A stretch of 64,000 nucleotides of DNA from positions 1 to 64,000 of the forward strand of contig NZ_JAVIDR010000016.1 in NCBI RefSeq assembly GCF_031157835.1, given 5' to 3'. Position numbers and translations under genes: made by a program. This document shows positions 47,200 through 58,125 of the stretch, one piece after another. The notes under the pieces were generated by a model. That model was given only the letters and a program-made list of their open reading frames with translations. It ran no database searches and was not told the DNA's origin. The DNA comes from Acinetobacter rudis (GTDB lineage Bacteria; Pseudomonadota; Gammaproteobacteria; Pseudomonadales; Moraxellaceae). How positions within the stretch are numbered: the stretch's first letter is position 1; the number at the start of each line of letters is the position of its first letter.

Positions 47200-49881
47200 T
47201 CAATGGGGCTGCGCGATTTGGCTAGAGACTTCATCTAAGGCATGTTTAAGTTGCTCAGCAAAAACGGTGGCCTCTTTTTGAGTCATTGGTATGGCATTTT
47301 TCTTGGTAACAAAGAAAATATCTTCTGCACGTTCCCCTAATGTTGCAATACGCGCTGAATGAATATCTAGACCTTGAATCATAAATAAACCACCAATTTT
47401 TGCTAATAAGCCCGGATGATCTAGAGTGGAAATCTCAACCATATTCTGCTGTAGGGCATCGTTCAGTGTAATATCTACAGTATTTTCAATATCAAAATGT
47501 CTTAACTGGCGAGGTATACGACGTTGCATCAGACCAGGATACTGATCAGCACGACTTAAAGCTTGTATAAGTGTGTTTTTCACAAGGTCTTCACGTTCAG
47601 GGTCAGTGAGTAGAGAGCCCAATCGATCAAGAACCATATAGGTGTCTAAGCTAAACGCTTTTTCCGCCGTGATAATACGTGCATCTTGAACATCAAGATT
47701 CATCCGATCGAGTATGGCAACTGTGGTTGCAAATAGATTTGGTTGATCTTGTGTATAAATAAAAATTTGAATGGCATCTTGTGCCGTTACTTGTCCACTG
47801 CGGCGGTGTGCACGAATCATAACCAATGGTTCGGGGTTATCGCCATGTTCTAAAATCGCACGTGTGTGCCACGCGATTTCTTCAGCAGATTCTTTAAGGA
47901 AATATTCATCTCCAAGTTCTTGCCAAACTTTTTCAACTTGATCGAGAGAAAAATCAGTGACTAATAACTCACTGGCTGCAAATTTATTTTCCTCAATATG
48001 CATTTGATAATCGACCGGACGATCAAGACCAATACGAATAATATCGCGGGCATGCGTATAAAGCTGACGCATTAATGATGAACGCCATGAGTTCCATAAT
48101 TTTGGATTCGTCGCATTAATATCTGCCACGGTTAAAGTGTAAAGATAATTAAGATGCTCCATATCTCCCAGTTTTTCTGCAAAATCTTTGACCACATCAA
48201 GATCTGAAATATCTTTCTTTTGTGCAGTTAGTGACATGAGTAGGTGGTTTTGAATCAACCAAGCAACGAGACTACATTCACGTTCACTAAAGCCATGTTT
48301 GCGGCAAAACTCAATAGCATCATGAGCACCAAGCTCACTATGGTCTCCACCACGACCTTTGGCAATATCGTGGAATAGTGCAGCAAGCATGACGATATCA
48401 CGGCGTAATAAGCGTTGATAAACTGAGCTTACAACAGGGAAGTCTTTGGTATACACCGGGTCTTTAAAGCGATTAAGATTTCTAATCAGTAGAAGTGTAT
48501 GGGCATCAACCGTATAGATATGAAACAGGTCGTACTGCATCAGGCCCATGATCTGACCAAAAGCTGGAATATATGTTCCAAGTACACCGTAGCGCTTCAT
48601 GGCTAACAATGTGTCATATAGTCTATGATTCGCCCCACGAATAATTGCCATAAACAAGGCTTGATGTTCAGGGTTATCTCTAAAATTTTGATCAATGCGT
48701 TTGCCAGCTAAAATCAGTAGACGCAGCGTGCGTGCACGGATACCTTCAATTTCAGGACGACTTGCCAATAGATAGAAAATTTCTAAAATAGCGCTTGGTT
48801 TTTCTGAGAAAATTTTATGATGTTGTACTGCTAATTTACCATCAACTAATTTAAATCTTTCGTTAATTTGCTCAATTTGTCTTTCATAATTTGGTAGGCG
48901 AGGGGTAATGACTGATTCATTGAAATAGGATAACAACATTTCATTTAACGTTGAGACTTGTTGCGCAGTGCGATAATAACGACGCATAAATTGCTCAATT
49001 GGGTAATTGATATGTTGATCTTCTTTTTTTACATAACCAAATTTAGTTGCAATTTCACGTTGGTAATCAAACAACAAACGGTTTTCATCACGTTTAGTGA
49101 TGCGGTGTAAATGGTGGCGAATTTCCCAAAGGAAATTTTCAGCTTCTTCTAGTACACCCAATTCAAATTCAGAGATAAAGCCTAAATGTACTAAATCATA
49201 GATACGATTAACACGAAAGTGGCGTTTGGCAATCCAACCAATTTGGTTAATATCACGAATTCCACCAGGTGCATTTTTTATGTCAGGTTCTAAGTTGCTT
49301 TCAGTATTATTATGTTGCGCGTGACGTTGAACTTGTTCTTGCATTTTTGCATCAAAAAAAGTGCGGTCAGTCCAAGTTTGTGAAACAACACGACGTGGCC
49401 ATTTGCGTAAAAACGCATTACCACAGATTAGACGCGCTTCAATGAGTGTGGTTGCAATACTTAAGTCAGCAGTTGCTTGTTCAAAACAACATTGGATGGT
49501 ACGTACACTTACTCCAGGTTTGAGTTGACCTACATCCCAAAGCGAGGAGATAAATGTGGTTACCATTGCCTCTTGCTCAGGACTTAAGTCTTGTTCTGAT
49601 AACACCATAATATCAACATCAGAACATGGAAGCATTTCACGTCGGCCGTAGCCACCTACAGCAAACAAAGCCAAAGGACTTTGATCTAAGCCAGCATGTT
49701 GCCAGAGTAAGTTCAAAATACTATCGATCGAGTCAGAGCGAGCTTTTAAAGTATCGCGAATCGGGTGGCCTGCTTCAAAATACTGCTCTAATTCTGTTTC
49801 GACCGTATCACGCCATTGATTAATGGCTTGAATGTCATCGGGAAAACGCAGATCGTCTTTCAAGAGCGTAATTTGAATCAT
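47200..49881 (-). CDS. glnD: Bifunctional uridylyltransferase/uridylyl-removing enzyme GlnD
   Basis: The primary nitrogen sensor: it adds or removes UMP on the PII protein in response to glutamine. 893 residues: nucleotidyltransferase domain with [20 protein letters not shown] near 80-105, HD domain with [19 protein letters not shown] near 500-520, and two C-terminal ACT domains ([44 protein letters not shown]). AAGGAAG seven bases before the ATG at 49881 supports that start; the longer 49905 start is unlikely. Confidence 0.96.
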   Translation of the reverse strand: MIQITLLKDDLRFPDDIQAINQWRDTVETELEQYFEAGHPIRDTLKARSDSIDSILNLLWQHAGLDQSPLALFAVGGYGRREMLPCSDVDIMVLSEQDLSPEQEAMVTTFISSLWDVGQLKPGVSVRTIQCCFEQATADLSIATTLIEARLICGNAFLRKWPRRVVSQTWTDRTFFDAKMQEQVQRHAQHNNTESNLEPDIKNAPGGIRDINQIGWIAKRHFRVNRIYDLVHLGFISEFELGVLEEAENFLWEIRHHLHRITKRDENRLLFDYQREIATKFGYVKKEDQHINYPIEQFMRRYYRTAQQVSTLNEMLLSYFNESVITPRLPNYERQIEQINERFKLVDGKLAVQHHKIFSEKPSAILEIFYLLASRPEIEGIRARTLRLLILAGKRIDQNFRDNPEHQALFMAIIRGANHRLYDTLLAMKRYGVLGTYIPAFGQIMGLMQYDLFHIYTVDAHTLLLIRNLNRFKDPVYTKDFPVVSSVYQRLLRRDIVMLAALFHDIAKGRGGDHSELGAHDAIEFCRKHGFSERECSLVAWLIQNHLLMSLTAQKKDISDLDVVKDFAEKLGDMEHLNYLYTLTVADINATNPKLWNSWRSSLMRQLYTHARDIIRIGLDRPVDYQMHIEENKFAASELLVTDFSLDQVEKVWQELGDEYFLKESAEEIAWHTRAILEHGDNPEPLVMIRAHRRSGQVTAQDAIQIFIYTQDQPNLFATTVAILDRMNLDVQDARIITAEKAFSLDTYMVLDRLGSLLTDPEREDLVKNTLIQALSRADQYPGLMQRRIPRQLRHFDIENTVDITLNDALQQNMVEISTLDHPGLLAKIGGLFMIQGLDIHSARIATLGERAEDIFFVTKKNAIPMTQKEATVFAEQLKHALDEVSSQIAQPH

Positions 49882-49982
49882 TGAAAAGCTTCCTTGATGA
49901 GGCACAGATCATAAATATAAATACTGTGCCGAATGATGATTTACATGATTTTAAAAACTGAAGATCAAGCAATACAAACTGC

Positions 49983-51194
49983 TTAGCTCTCAGTTGTTTG
50001 TACCTGAACTAAGTCAGCAGCTTGTTGTGCAAGTTGACGTGCTTGTTCAGTATTTTCTGCACGTGCTGTGACTACACCCATGCGACGACGTTTAAATCCT
50101 TCAGGTTTACCGAATAAACGTAAATCTGTATCTGGATGTTGTAAAGCGATATTTAAATTAGAATAACTGAGGTTATTTGCATCAACACCAGCATAGATCA
50201 CAGCACTTGCAGCTTGGCTATGACGTGTAGTGTTGACATTTAGACCCAGAATTGCGCGTGCATGTAATTCAAATTCACTTTGGAATTGAGAGGCTAAAGT
50301 AACTAATCCAGTATCGTGTGGGCGAGGAGATACTTCACTAAACCACACTTGATCGCCTTTAATAAAAAGCTCAACACCGAAGACACCACAGCCGCCAAGT
50401 GCTGTCGTTACTTTATCTGCAATGCGTTTTGCTTCTGTAAGTGCTGTGGCTGTCATTTGTTGTGGTTGCCAGCTTTCTACATAATCACCATCAACTTGAC
50501 GGTGACCAATAGGATCACAGAAGTGAGTTTCCACAACGGCACTTTCTGGATTCTTCGCTCGAACAGTTAATAATGTGATTTCAAAGTCAAAATCGATTTG
50601 TGCTTCAACAATAACTTTTGTTTGTTTTACTCGACCACCTGTTTGTGCATATTCCCAAGCAGCTTCAACTTCGGAAAATGCTTTTACGCGTGATTGTCCT
50701 TTGCCAGAAGAAGACATAACTGGCTTCACAAAGTTTGGATAACCAATATCATCACATGCAGCTTTAAAGCTTTCTAATGAGTCGGCAAAACGATAAGCAG
50801 AAGTAGGAAGACCAAGCTCTTCAGCGGCGAGAACCCGAATGCCTTCACGGTTCATGGTGAGATTTACCGCCTTAGCTGAAGGAATAACAGTTGCGGTATT
50901 TTGTTGTTCGATCTCAATTAAAACTTCTGTTGCTATGGCTTCAATTTCAGGAACAATTAAATGTGGTTTGACGTCTTGAATGAGTTGTTGTAATTGCGCT
51001 TTATTTGTCATATCAATGCAATATGCAAAATGTGCAACTTGCATTGCAGGGGCTTGTTCATAGCGATCAGCAGCGTGGACCTCAACGCCAAGACGTTGTA
51101 ATGAAATTGCGACTTCTTTGCCAAGTTCACCCGAGCCAAGTAATAAAACTTTGAAAGCAGAAGATTGCAGAGGAGTGCCTAAAGTAACGCTCAT
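49983..51194 (-). CDS. purT: Formate-dependent phosphoribosylglycinamide formyltransferase
   Basis: PurT makes formyl-GAR from GAR, formate and ATP, the folate-free third step of purine synthesis. The 403-residue ATP-grasp protein has [61 protein letters not shown] and [18 protein letters not shown]. Single gene with 101 bases before glnD. The N-terminus is slightly longer than E. coli (392). Confidence 0.95.
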   Translation of the reverse strand: MSVTLGTPLQSSAFKVLLLGSGELGKEVAISLQRLGVEVHAADRYEQAPAMQVAHFAYCIDMTNKAQLQQLIQDVKPHLIVPEIEAIATEVLIEIEQQNTATVIPSAKAVNLTMNREGIRVLAAEELGLPTSAYRFADSLESFKAACDDIGYPNFVKPVMSSSGKGQSRVKAFSEVEAAWEYAQTGGRVKQTKVIVEAQIDFDFEITLLTVRAKNPESAVVETHFCDPIGHRQVDGDYVESWQPQQMTATALTEAKRIADKVTTALGGCGVFGVELFIKGDQVWFSEVSPRPHDTGLVTLASQFQSEFELHARAILGLNVNTTRHSQAASAVIYAGVDANNLSYSNLNIALQHPDTDLRLFGKPEGFKRRRMGVVTARAENTEQARQLAQQAADLVQVQTTES

Positions 51195-51373
51195 GTAAAA
51201 GATCCATACAATGCTTGATAGGCTTTTAGCATAGCAGAACTATATGCTGTGTAACGCCTTGATTGTGAGTTTTTGCAAATTTCCTATCAAGAATTGCTGG
51301 AATCTAGGTGAAACACAGACTTATATACTACTGTAATGATTAATTTAATAAAATCATGACTCGTACTAGATGA

Positions 51374-52378
51374 TTAAACATCATGTTTGAGCTGCATCAA
51401 TAATTCAAAACTATCAAGACGTTTTTGTGGATCATAAACATCACAGGTAAAAATAAACTCATCTACTTCATAGTCTTTTAGTAATTTTTCAAGTCCTGCT
51501 TTCACTGTTTGTGGTGATCCAATCTGTGCCATAGCATAGAAGTTATTTACAGCGATTTGCTCACCTGGGCTACATAATCCATCAGTGCTTTTTATTGGTG
51601 GTTGAAGTTTTAAACTTTGACCACGAATTAAACCTAATATGCGTTGGTAAGCGCTCGTTGCAAGATATTCAGCCTCAGCATCGCTAGGTGCGACTACTGT
51701 TGGAACACCCATTGAGACATACGGGTGGTCTAAGTAGCGAGAAGCTTGGAAGTTTTCACGGTATAACTCGATAGCATCTCTCAACATGCGAGGAGCAAAG
51801 TGTGATGCAAATGAATAAGGCAAACCTAAACGGGCAGCAAGTTGTGCGCTAAACAAACTTGATCCAAGCAACCAAACTGGAACATGGGTGCCCTGACCAG
51901 GTGTCGCTGTAATACGTTGACCTGCTTGAGCATCTGCAAAATAGTTTAAGATTTCCATAACATCTTGTGGAAATTGATCTTCGGTTTCTTGGCGTCCACG
52001 GCGTAATGCGCGCATGGTCACTTGATCTGTACCAGGCGCACGTCCTAAACCTAATTCTATGCGGTTGGGGTACAAAGTTGCGAGAGTGCCAAATTGCTCA
52101 GCAACCACAAGAGGGGCATGATTAGGCAACATAATACCGCCTGATCCTAAACGGATATGTTGTGTGTTGGCCAGTAAGTGGCCAAGTAATACTGCTGTTG
52201 CAGAGCTAGCGATACCATCCATATTGTGATGTTCTGCAAGCCATAAGCGGTCATAACCGAGTTTTTCTGCGTGTTGTGCGAGTTGACATGCATGCTGTAA
52301 TGCTTGAGCAACGCTGTGTCCATGACGTACTGGGGCTAATTCTAAAATGGAAAATTTAGTGTTATGAAGTGATCTCAT
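51374..52378 (-). CDS. Luciferase-like (LLM class) flavin monooxygenase
   Basis: A 334-residue flavin-dependent oxidoreductase of the bacterial luciferase-like superfamily: [75 protein letters not shown] and [17 protein letters not shown]. The substrate is unknown and no partner flavin reductase lies close. Single gene; the upstream region is AT-rich with a ATATAAT-like box. Confidence 0.88.
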   Translation of the reverse strand: MRSLHNTKFSILELAPVRHGHSVAQALQHACQLAQHAEKLGYDRLWLAEHHNMDGIASSATAVLLGHLLANTQHIRLGSGGIMLPNHAPLVVAEQFGTLATLYPNRIELGLGRAPGTDQVTMRALRRGRQETEDQFPQDVMEILNYFADAQAGQRITATPGQGTHVPVWLLGSSLFSAQLAARLGLPYSFASHFAPRMLRDAIELYRENFQASRYLDHPYVSMGVPTVVAPSDAEAEYLATSAYQRILGLIRGQSLKLQPPIKSTDGLCSPGEQIAVNNFYAMAQIGSPQTVKAGLEKLLKDYEVDEFIFTCDVYDPQKRLDSFELLMQLKHDV

Positions 52379-52518
52379 TAGAAACCCTTAAATCAATATT
52401 CAGTTGAGCATACGTGATAAATTGAATGCTGTATATCGTTTTTTTTCGATATAAGAATGGTGTATTTAAGGGGGTATATAAATTGGTAAAGTCTTGCTAA
52501 ATGCTAAAGTTATCTGCA

Positions 52519-52554
52519 ATAAAAAAGCCTCAAATGTGAGTGACATTTGAGGCT
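52519..52554 (-). terminator. Terminator of the glycine-zipper gene
   Basis: On the minus strand AGCCTCAAATGT and ACATTTGAGGCT form a perfect 12-bp stem with a five-base loop, followed by TTTTTT. Confidence 0.93.
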
Positions 52555-52580
52555 GAAAGACACACCAAAGGTGAGTGATT

Positions 52581-53012
52581 TTAGCGGTAGCGACGATGTT
52601 TATGGCGATTGTGTTTGCTATTACCATAATAGTTATAGCGATTATCTTGAGAGATTTTATTACCTAGGGCTGATCCACCTGCGGCACCAAGTGCAGAACC
52701 AACGTAACCACCAGTGCTTCCACCCATATTTCGACCAGCAGCATAACCACCAGCACCACCTAAACCACCACCAATTGCAGCAGCAGTACGATCACGGCGG
52801 TCACTCGCGACAGCAGCCCCACCAGCACCGCCAATGGCTGAACCAATCATTGCTCCACTATGCCCACCCATCTCTTTACCAAGTGCAGTACCAACAACAC
52901 TACCTAATGCGGATGTCGCAGCAACGCGTGTGGTATTTCCAGCCTGAGCAGCTGTAGCAAATACAGTCGACAATGACAGCATTACACCTAAAAATAATAC
53001 TTGAGCATTCAT
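52581..53012 (-). CDS. Glycine-zipper exported protein
   Basis: A 143-residue exported protein. A signal peptide is cut near AQA|GNTTRV. The body (residues 35-110) consists of AxxxG/GxxxG glycine-zipper segments (ALGSVVGTALGKEMGG; AMIGSAIGGAGGAAVA; AAIGGGLGGAGGYAAG; YVGSALGAAGGSALG), typical of membrane-inserting 2TM repeat proteins. The tail is rich in Tyr, Asn, His, Lys and Arg (YGNSKHNRHKHRRYR). GGAG lies six bases before the ATG at 53012. Function is unknown; it may aggregate in or on the outer membrane. A 10-bp inverted repeat at 53040-53073 lies upstream. Confidence 0.78.
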   Translation of the reverse strand: MNAQVLFLGVMLSLSTVFATAAQAGNTTRVAATSALGSVVGTALGKEMGGHSGAMIGSAIGGAGGAAVASDRRDRTAAAIGGGLGGAGGYAAGRNMGGSTGGYVGSALGAAGGSALGNKISQDNRYNYYGNSKHNRHKHRRYR

Positions 53013-53379
53013 TCTATTCTCCATGCCCTCTCATGTGGGGCTTGTTAAAATCATTGCAGCTAATTTAACAAGCATCTACGAGATAAATATGGAGAACATA
53101 GGCTGTCCTATAATGCTTTGGTATCAGCTTGTAACTATAAATTCTAAATTGATGAAATAAACCGCAAAAATAAGAACATTATGCAGAAAATGTGTGGAAG
53201 ATAGGGGTGAGGCAATAGATGGGGGGAGAAAATAAAGTAAAACTGGCAAAGATGTGTATCTAGCAGTGTCTTTTAAAAGCGACAATCTGTAAACTAAGCG
53301 AAATTTTTTACAATAGATTTGCTTCAAATAACAGCTCATGTTGCTATTTGACTTAAACCGTGTTTGAGAACTGACTTAA
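53013..53379. other. Divergent intergenic region, glycine-zipper gene and prfA
   Basis: The 367-base gap holds the promoter of the glycine-zipper gene (minus) and that of prfA (plus). It contains a perfect inverted repeat (53040-53049 / 53064-53073) 28 bases before the glycine-zipper start. The rest is AT-rich without a clear gene. Confidence 0.45.
53040..53073. repeat. Perfect 10-bp inverted repeat upstream of the glycine-zipper gene
   Basis: GCTTGTTAAA and TTTAACAAGC flank a 14-base spacer. Could be an operator or a 5'-UTR hairpin of the divergent minus-strand gene. Confidence 0.55.
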
Positions 53380-54468
53380 ATGAAAGAATCGTTACGTCTA
53401 CGTTTGGATCAACTCTGTGATCGACAAGAAGAACTAACAGCCCTATTGGCAGATGTTGAAGTAATTTCGGACAATAAGCGATTTCGTAATTTATCGCGTG
53501 AACATAATGATCTCACAGAAATAACCACTGTTTGGATTAAGTATAAACAGGCTGAGGAAGATATAGAAACAGCTGAAATGATGGCCTCAGATCCTGATTT
53601 CAAAGAAATGGCCCAAGAGGAAATCAAAGAAAATAAAGCACTCATTGAACAGCTTGAAGCTGATCTCAATATTTTGATGATTCCTAAAGATCCTAATGAT
53701 GCAAACTCTGCTTACTTAGAGGTACGTGCAGGTACAGGTGGTGATGAGGCCGCAATCTTCTCTGGTGACTTGTTCCGTATGTATAGTAAGTATGCGGAAA
53801 CACAAGGTTGGCGTATTGAAATTTTGTCAGAAAATGAAGGCGAACATGGCGGCTATAAAGAAGTCATTTGTCTCATTAACGGTGAGGGCGTTTACGGACG
53901 ACTTAAATTTGAAAGTGGCGCACATCGTGTACAACGAGTTCCAGCTACGGAATCTCAAGGGCGTGTACATACCTCTGCATGTACAGTAGCTATTTTGCCT
54001 GAAGTTGATGTTGATACCACTGTTGAGATTAACCCTGCCGATTTACGTATAGATACTTACCGTGCATCAGGTGCTGGTGGTCAGCATATTAACAAAACAG
54101 ATTCGGCTGTACGTATTACGCATATCCCAACTGGCACAGTTGTTGAGTGTCAAGATGAACGTTCACAGCATAAGAATAAAGCAAAGGCCATGGCTTTATT
54201 GGTTTCACGTTTAGAAAATGCCAAACGCGCTGCTCAAGAATCAGCAACATCTGAAATGCGCCGTGATTTGGTGGGTTCTGGTGACCGTTCTGAACGGATT
54301 CGAACTTATAATTATCCGCAAGGTCGCATGACAGATCATCGTATTAACTTAACCTTATATAAGTTAGATGCTGTTATGGAAGGTGATTTAACTGAGTTAC
54401 TCGATAGTTTACATCGTGAATATCAGGCAGATCAGTTGGCCTTACTTGCACAGCAAAATGGTGGTTAA
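53380..54468 (+). CDS. prfA: Peptide chain release factor 1
   Basis: RF1 ends translation at UAA and UAG. The 362 residues carry the tripeptide anticodon PAT ([12 protein letters not shown]), the catalytic GGQ in [17 protein letters not shown], and [13 protein letters not shown]. Length is normal. The stop overlaps the start of prmC by one base (TAATG), so RF1 and the enzyme that methylates its GGQ are made together. Confidence 0.97.
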   Translation: MKESLRLRLDQLCDRQEELTALLADVEVISDNKRFRNLSREHNDLTEITTVWIKYKQAEEDIETAEMMASDPDFKEMAQEEIKENKALIEQLEADLNILMIPKDPNDANSAYLEVRAGTGGDEAAIFSGDLFRMYSKYAETQGWRIEILSENEGEHGGYKEVICLINGEGVYGRLKFESGAHRVQRVPATESQGRVHTSACTVAILPEVDVDTTVEINPADLRIDTYRASGAGGQHINKTDSAVRITHIPTGTVVECQDERSQHKNKAKAMALLVSRLENAKRAAQESATSEMRRDLVGSGDRSERIRTYNYPQGRMTDHRINLTLYKLDAVMEGDLTELLDSLHREYQADQLALLAQQNGG

Positions 54469-55298
54469 TGAATATTAAAGAGGCGGTGGCGTTACGTGGT
54501 GAAGTCGATAGCTATGAGCGCCAAGAAAATCTTTGGATTCTTGAACATATTTTGCAGCGCAGTGTACTTGAATTAAAATTACTGGGTGAATTTGAGCTCA
54601 CTGCTAAACAGCAACAGGACTATGTTCAAGCACTTGAGCGTATTGGGGCAGGTGAACCTTTGGCATATATTACGGGTTCACAGCCGTTTTGGAGCTTAGA
54701 CTTGATTGTTACTCCTGACACTTTAGTGCCACGCCCTGACACTGAAGTATTGGTTGAAAGTGTCCTCCAATTAGATTTGGCGCAGTATGCAAAAGTAGTC
54801 GATTTAGGTACTGGAACAGGGGCAGTTGCTTTGTCTCTTGCTTCTGAACGCCCAAGTTGGCAGATTTTAGCGACAGATATTTATGAACCCACCTTGGCTG
54901 TTGCCCAACGTAATGCAAATAAACATGGTTTAAAGCAGGTCAAGTTTGCTTGTGGTGCTTGGTATGATGCTTTAGCAATAGATGATCAAGCACAGTTCGA
55001 TGTTATTGTCTCTAATCCACCTTATATTGATCGTGTTGATCCACATATGCAAAGCCTACGAGCAGAACCTGAACGTGCGTTGGTTGCGGATCTGCAAGGT
55101 ATGGCTGATCTTCAGCTCATTATTCAACAGGCAGTGTATTGGCTTAAACCTCAAGGGTGGGTTGTACTTGAACATGGTTATGATCAGGGGCAAGCGGTAC
55201 GAACTTTATTTGAGCAAACTGGCTTTAAAAAAGTTAAAACAATTCAAGACTATGCTGGAAAAGATCGAGTGAGTTTAGGTCAGTTGATTACAGATTAG
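54468..55298 (+). CDS. prmC: Release factor glutamine methyltransferase
   Basis: Methylates the Gln of the GGQ motif of release factors 1 and 2 using SAM, raising termination efficiency. The 276-residue protein has VPRPDTEVLVE, VVDLGTGTGAVALSLASERP (SAM site) and the NPPYI motif in VSNPPYIDRV. One-base overlap with prfA shows coupling; a bidirectional terminator follows. Confidence 0.96.
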   Translation: MNIKEAVALRGEVDSYERQENLWILEHILQRSVLELKLLGEFELTAKQQQDYVQALERIGAGEPLAYITGSQPFWSLDLIVTPDTLVPRPDTEVLVESVLQLDLAQYAKVVDLGTGTGAVALSLASERPSWQILATDIYEPTLAVAQRNANKHGLKQVKFACGAWYDALAIDDQAQFDVIVSNPPYIDRVDPHMQSLRAEPERALVADLQGMADLQLIIQQAVYWLKPQGWVVLEHGYDQGQAVRTLFEQTGFKKVKTIQDYAGKDRVSLGQLITD

Positions 55299-55319
55299 AA
55301 AGTTATTTCATATGGTTTT

Positions 55320-55354
55320 AAAAAAACGATATCTTATAAGATATCGTTTTTTTA
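55320..55354. terminator. Bidirectional terminator after prmC
   Basis: AAAAAACGATATCTTA pairs with TAAGATATCGTTTTTT with practically no loop beyond TA; long A- and T-runs on either side. Confidence 0.9.
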
Positions 55355-55368
55355 ACTAAGTTTGAAGT

Positions 55369-56664
55369 TTAATGGTCGTGTTTTAAGTATTCTGGCTCTT
55401 TAGGTAGCTTCATACTGCAGAGTAAACAGATGATGAGCATGACAAAAACATAGATAAAGAACATGTTTTCATAGCCTGAATTTTTAAACTGTAAAGCCAC
55501 CGCAGGTGCAGAGCCACCAAAGATGGCATTACCAACTGCATAGGCAAAGCCAACACCTAAAGCACGAATATGTGCAGGGAACATTTCGGCTTTGACTAGA
55601 CCGCTAATTGAAGTGTAGAAGCTGAGTAACATCAATAAGAAAATGAGTAGCAAAGTAACAATAACTGCCGAGTCGCTAAAATGTCGCATAGCGATGACCA
55701 TAACTGGATAAACAAAGATCGCACAAGAAACACTGAACAGAATCATAGAGGCACGGCGACCAATACGGTCTGATAACATACCAAATAAAGGTTGAGCTAA
55801 CATAAAGACCAGTAATGCCGTGGTCATCATATAACCTACGATTTTTTCATCAAAACCTAAACTGGTAATATAAGTTTTTGAATAGACAGTTAATACATAG
55901 AAGGTTAATGATCCAGCAGAGGTATAGCCTACAACCAGTAAAAAAGTACCCCAATTGTGTTTGAATAATTCAGATAGACTGCCTCCACCTTCTTTTTTCT
56001 TATCTTCAGTTAAAGTTTCTTCCAAATTACGACGAGCAAAATAAGATAAAATTGCAACGATACCACCAATAATAAATGGAATTCTCCAGCCACCATCCAT
56101 CATTTGCTCTTTTGTCATGAGCATAAGCATAATAACACCTAAAAGACTGGCTAAAAGCTGCCCTCCAGAAAGCGTAACGTATTGGAATGAAGAATAAAAA
56201 CCACGTTGACCCTTGAGTGCAACTTCACTCATATAGGTCGCAACTGTACCATACTCACCACCAACAGAAAGACCTTGTAATAGACGTACGGCAAGTAATA
56301 AAAATGGGGCGGCCATACCGACTTGCTCATAGGTAGGTAGTGCTGCAAATAAAAAAGAACTAATAGCCATTAAGGTAATGGAGATCGTCATTGATTGTTT
56401 GCGGCCATAGGTATCACCAATCCAACCAAAGAGCCAGCTACCAATAGGACGCATAAAAAAACTAGCGGCAAATACACCCCAAACATAAATGGCTTTGGTG
56501 GAGTCACTCATATCTGGAGTGGAAAAGGCATGCTGGAAATATACTGCAAATGCTGCATAAATATAAAAATCAAACCATTCAACTAAATTACCTGATGCTG
56601 CGCCAACAATGGCTTTAACCCGTTTGCTTTTCTCATGGGTTTGATAGATTGGTGTTTCATTCAT
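55369..56664 (-). CDS. MFS transporter, metabolite:H+ symporter type
   Basis: A 431-residue secondary transporter of the MHS subfamily (ProP/KgtP/ShiA relatives), with about 12 membrane helices. GNLVEWFDFYIYAAFAVYF at the N-terminus and the conserved GWIGDTYGRKQSM loop identify the family; later DRIGRRASMILFS is the second such loop. Substrate is likely an organic acid or amino-acid-like compound; it is not determined. The ATG at 56664 has AAGGAT upstream; the M two codons earlier is less likely. Confidence 0.9.
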   Translation of the reverse strand: MNETPIYQTHEKSKRVKAIVGAASGNLVEWFDFYIYAAFAVYFQHAFSTPDMSDSTKAIYVWGVFAASFFMRPIGSWLFGWIGDTYGRKQSMTISITLMAISSFLFAALPTYEQVGMAAPFLLLAVRLLQGLSVGGEYGTVATYMSEVALKGQRGFYSSFQYVTLSGGQLLASLLGVIMLMLMTKEQMMDGGWRIPFIIGGIVAILSYFARRNLEETLTEDKKKEGGGSLSELFKHNWGTFLLVVGYTSAGSLTFYVLTVYSKTYITSLGFDEKIVGYMMTTALLVFMLAQPLFGMLSDRIGRRASMILFSVSCAIFVYPVMVIAMRHFSDSAVIVTLLLIFLLMLLSFYTSISGLVKAEMFPAHIRALGVGFAYAVGNAIFGGSAPAVALQFKNSGYENMFFIYVFVMLIICLLCSMKLPKEPEYLKHDH

Positions 56665-57016
56665 GAGCATATCCTTATGTGTAAAAAATAAAGGTTTAAA
56701 TTAAGTTAAAGCAATGTGTTTGAATTTTAATCTATTGAATAGAAAATATTATGAATAAATCGTTAATTTGCACTGATTGCTACTTTATATTTCAATTAAA
56801 TTAACTAAATGATTTTGATTATTATATAAAAAATATATTTTGAGCTTAGATTTTTACTAAAAATCCACATTAAAATCAGTTATATTTTTTGATACATTGC
56901 AGTCTGATCAACATTGTAGCTGGCTCAAACATATTGATTAAGGCAATAAGCAATGAAGAACTGATGGACTAGAAGTAAATCGTTGGATAACGATTATTTG
57001 AGAAAAGAGATGTGTT
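56665..57016. other. Divergent intergenic region, MFS transporter and DUF4424 gene
   Basis: 352 very AT-rich bases. It should contain the promoters of both genes. A small hairpin GATTTTTACTAAAAATC (56849-56865) and several TATA-like boxes are visible, none convincing. No gene seen. Confidence 0.4.
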
Positions 57017-57982
57017 ATGAGACTGCAAACTTTGTTTTATGGATGTGTTTTATTACTGGGAAGTACTGAAATATGGGCCAATGATAGTACTGGTTATGTA
57101 GGGACAGGTGGGGTGACCTATAAAAAGAATCTCGATATAACCATGCAAAGCGAAAATTTATTTATTAGTAAACAATTGATTAAAGTCGACTACGAATTTC
57201 GTAATGAGAGTAAAAAGGACATCAGTGAAACAGTATTATTTCCATTACCAGCGATTGAAGCTGAAATGGATGGAGATTTTGCTGACACGGCTAAATTAAT
57301 TCAAAGTTTTAAGGTAAAAGTGAATGGTCAAGCACTTAAACCTAAAATGAATGTACGTGCTTTTATGAGTGAATATCCGCTACCAGCACAAGGTGAAGCT
57401 GTGGAAAAAGTGCATGATGTTACTGCAGCACTTATTGCTTGTGGGTTAACAGAGCAAGAATTAATGAATCCTTGGTATCGTCAACTTGACTCACATCGGA
57501 TCAGTAATAAAATCAAAGCCTGTCAACAGCCACAGATTCAGAAGTTGCTAAGTATGAGTGGTGATGAGGAAGTTTTGTGGTCAGCCCAAATTATTTATAG
57601 TTGGCAACAGACTTTTAAGGCAAATAGTATTACTCATGTACAACATCAGTATCAACCATTGCTCGGTGGTGCAGTTGCTTGGTATGACCCTGAACATGAG
57701 AATCCATTTTGTATGGATGCAAGCTTTCAAAAAAGTATGAAGCGTTTAAGGGCAGAGCAATCTGGTTATTATTCTTTAAGTTATATTTTAACGACAGGAA
57801 AAAACTGGGCAAATAAAATTGAAAATTTTAAGTTAACAGTAGAGAAAGATCCCAAAGAACTCGTATCGTTTTGTTGGGATGGGCCGGTGAAGAAAATATC
57901 AGCAACTCAATTTCAAGCAACAATGAAAAACTTTGTTCCTCAAAAAGAACTTGAGGTGATTTTTTTGCAATTACAACGTTAA
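57017..57982 (+). CDS. DUF4424-like exported protein
   Basis: A 321-residue exported protein. Signal peptide to about EIWA|NDSTGYV. GTGGVTYKKNLDITMQSENLFISKQLIKVDYEFRNESKKDISETVLFPLPAI is the core of DUF4424 proteins, which often begin ND-S-A-E-x-x-x-G-G-L with an immunoglobulin-like fold. C-terminal TTGKNWANKIENFKLTVEKDPKELVSFCWDGPVKKIS fits the same family. The function is unknown. No lipobox. Confidence 0.72.
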   Translation: MRLQTLFYGCVLLLGSTEIWANDSTGYVGTGGVTYKKNLDITMQSENLFISKQLIKVDYEFRNESKKDISETVLFPLPAIEAEMDGDFADTAKLIQSFKVKVNGQALKPKMNVRAFMSEYPLPAQGEAVEKVHDVTAALIACGLTEQELMNPWYRQLDSHRISNKIKACQQPQIQKLLSMSGDEEVLWSAQIIYSWQQTFKANSITHVQHQYQPLLGGAVAWYDPEHENPFCMDASFQKSMKRLRAEQSGYYSLSYILTTGKNWANKIENFKLTVEKDPKELVSFCWDGPVKKISATQFQATMKNFVPQKELEVIFLQLQR

Positions 57983-58125
57983 TGTGACTGTTAGGTTAAG
58001 CAAATAGCATCGGGTTGATGTACATCATTGAAAAAAACATCAACCTGTCCAAGCGTTAAGGTCACATAGTTAAAATACAACATGCTAAGATATTGGCGAT
58101 ATGATTTAAACTTAAAGCACTTCTC

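Noticed and set aside
52547..52957. His/Gln-rich 136-residue frame opposite the glycine-zipper gene
   Set aside because: The His and Gln runs are the complement of Gly-rich codons; the minus-strand gene has signal peptide, RBS and terminator.
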